Shown here piece after piece: positions 5,700 through 6,241 of a DNA stretch of 6,241 nucleotides (its first letter is position 1; each line of letters begins with the position of its first letter). The notes beneath the pieces are model-generated. The model did no database searches. It was given only the letters and a program-made list of their open reading frames with translations, and was not told the origin of the DNA. The stretch is from Bacteroidota bacterium (lineage in GTDB: Bacteria; Bacteroidota; Bacteroidia; J057): the NCBI GenBank assembly GCA_004292985.1, contig RDXT01000290.1, positions 1-6,241 of the forward strand. The letters run 5' to 3'. The translations under genes were made by a program, and so were the position numbers.

Positions 5700-6241
5700 A
5701 TGACTCCGAAAGATAACATCCACATCGGCAAAAACATTAAGCACCTGCGCAAACTCAGGGGCCTTACCCAGCAGGACCTTGCCGATATCCTCGCCATCCG
5801 CCGCTCCAACATCGGCGCATACGAAGAAGGAAGAGCCACGCCCCGCTATGAGACCCTGCAAAGCATGGCCAAACACTTCGAAATCTCTGTGGACCGCCTG
5901 CTGAGCGAAGACCTGACCAAGCTTTCTGAAAAAGAAATCCGCGAAAGCAACCAGAAACCCGGAGATAAAAACGGCACCACCGCGCGTATTATCGCCATTA
6001 CCGTGGATAAGCAGGGCAAGGACAATGTTACCCTCGTTCCGGTAAAAGCCTCCGCCGGTTACCTCAACGGCTATGCCGACCCCGAATATTTCGACAGCCT
6101 CCCTACCCTCTCTCTGCCGATGCTGGGCCCCGGTTCCTTCCGTGGATTTGAGATCAAGGGTGACTCCATGAATCCACTGCCAGAAGGCTCTATCGTTGTC
6201 GGAGAACTCGTAGAAAGCCTCGACCAGATCAAAGACGGCCA
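5700..6241 (+). CDS. XRE-family HTH regulator with LexA-like S24 peptidase domain (3' truncated by window)
   Basis: 180 complete codons are visible before the window ends. Residues about 9-66 are a Cro/C1-type helix-turn-helix (IGKNIKHLRKLRGLTQQDLA, then RRSNIGAYEEGRATPRYETL). A polar linker (about 70-95) follows, then the S24 domain. KASAGYLNGY (116-125) contains Ala119-Gly120, the expected self-cleavage bond. GDSMNP (154-159) holds the nucleophile Ser156, 37 residues later; the Ala-Gly to Ser spacing in LexA is 35. The catalytic Lys, expected about 35-40 residues after the Ser, lies outside the window. Known relatives are repressors that cleave themselves on DNA damage with RecA, controlling SOS, phage or mutagenic polymerase genes. 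Targets here are unknown, and the next gene cannot be seen. ATG 5700 is chosen because the HTH starts nine residues later. The 5' side holds repeats that may be its own operator. Confidence 0.9.
   Translation, partial: MTPKDNIHIGKNIKHLRKLRGLTQQDLADILAIRRSNIGAYEEGRATPRYETLQSMAKHFEISVDRLLSEDLTKLSEKEIRESNQKPGDKNGTTARIIAITVDKQGKDNVTLVPVKASAGYLNGYADPEYFDSLPTLSLPMLGPGSFRGFEIKGDSMNPLPEGSIVVGELVESLDQIKDG

Overview
The window looks like a chromosomal segment from a member of the Bacteroidota, probably a moderately GC-rich environmental lineage; I cannot name the genus. The reasons are: promoter-like TAnnTTTG boxes in place of E. coli-type -10 boxes; almost no Shine-Dalgarno sequences before the starts; an Lgt with the GRIGCQ..GDGDWG form of the signature, which I associate with this phylum; and an XRE/S24 regulator of a type familiar from it. 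Most of the window is GC-rich (hand count 41/60 G+C at 1861-1920). The left edge is much poorer (17/60 at 241-300).

Layout. At 39-392 (+) lies a small multi-pass membrane protein of unknown function (DUF6713-like). Four genes follow on the minus strand. Reading from their 5' end, a sugar-phosphate nucleotidyltransferase (3197-2295) overlaps an N-acetylhexosamine-kinase-like phosphotransferase (2298-1228) by ATGA. After 32 bases comes a YnfA/UPF0060 membrane protein (1195-869). A minimal MNT-type nucleotidyltransferase (801-448) then appears to have its own promoter. Its 3' end runs into a GC-rich palindromic repeat that encodes an odd C-terminal tail. Divergently, from about 3300, run lgt (3356-4504) and, 9 bases later, an RluD-like pseudouridine synthase (4514-5578). 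After a 121-base AT-rich gap full of short repeats comes a LexA-like XRE/S24 regulator (5700 to the window end, truncated).

How the genes fit. The kinase and nucleotidyltransferase are the most coherent pair: together they would convert a free sugar to sugar-1-phosphate and then to an NDP-sugar, a salvage logic like NahK plus a uridylyltransferase or AmgK/MurU. Lgt makes the lipid modification of lipoproteins, RluD modifies rRNA, and the S24 regulator is a candidate self-cleaving stress repressor. I see no phage, CRISPR or transposase genes and no clearly new multi-gene system. The points most worth a second look are the repeat-derived tail on the MNT protein, the lineage-variant active-site residues of Lgt, the uncharacterised kinase/nucleotidyltransferase pair, and the repeat-rich operator-like region before the S24 regulator.
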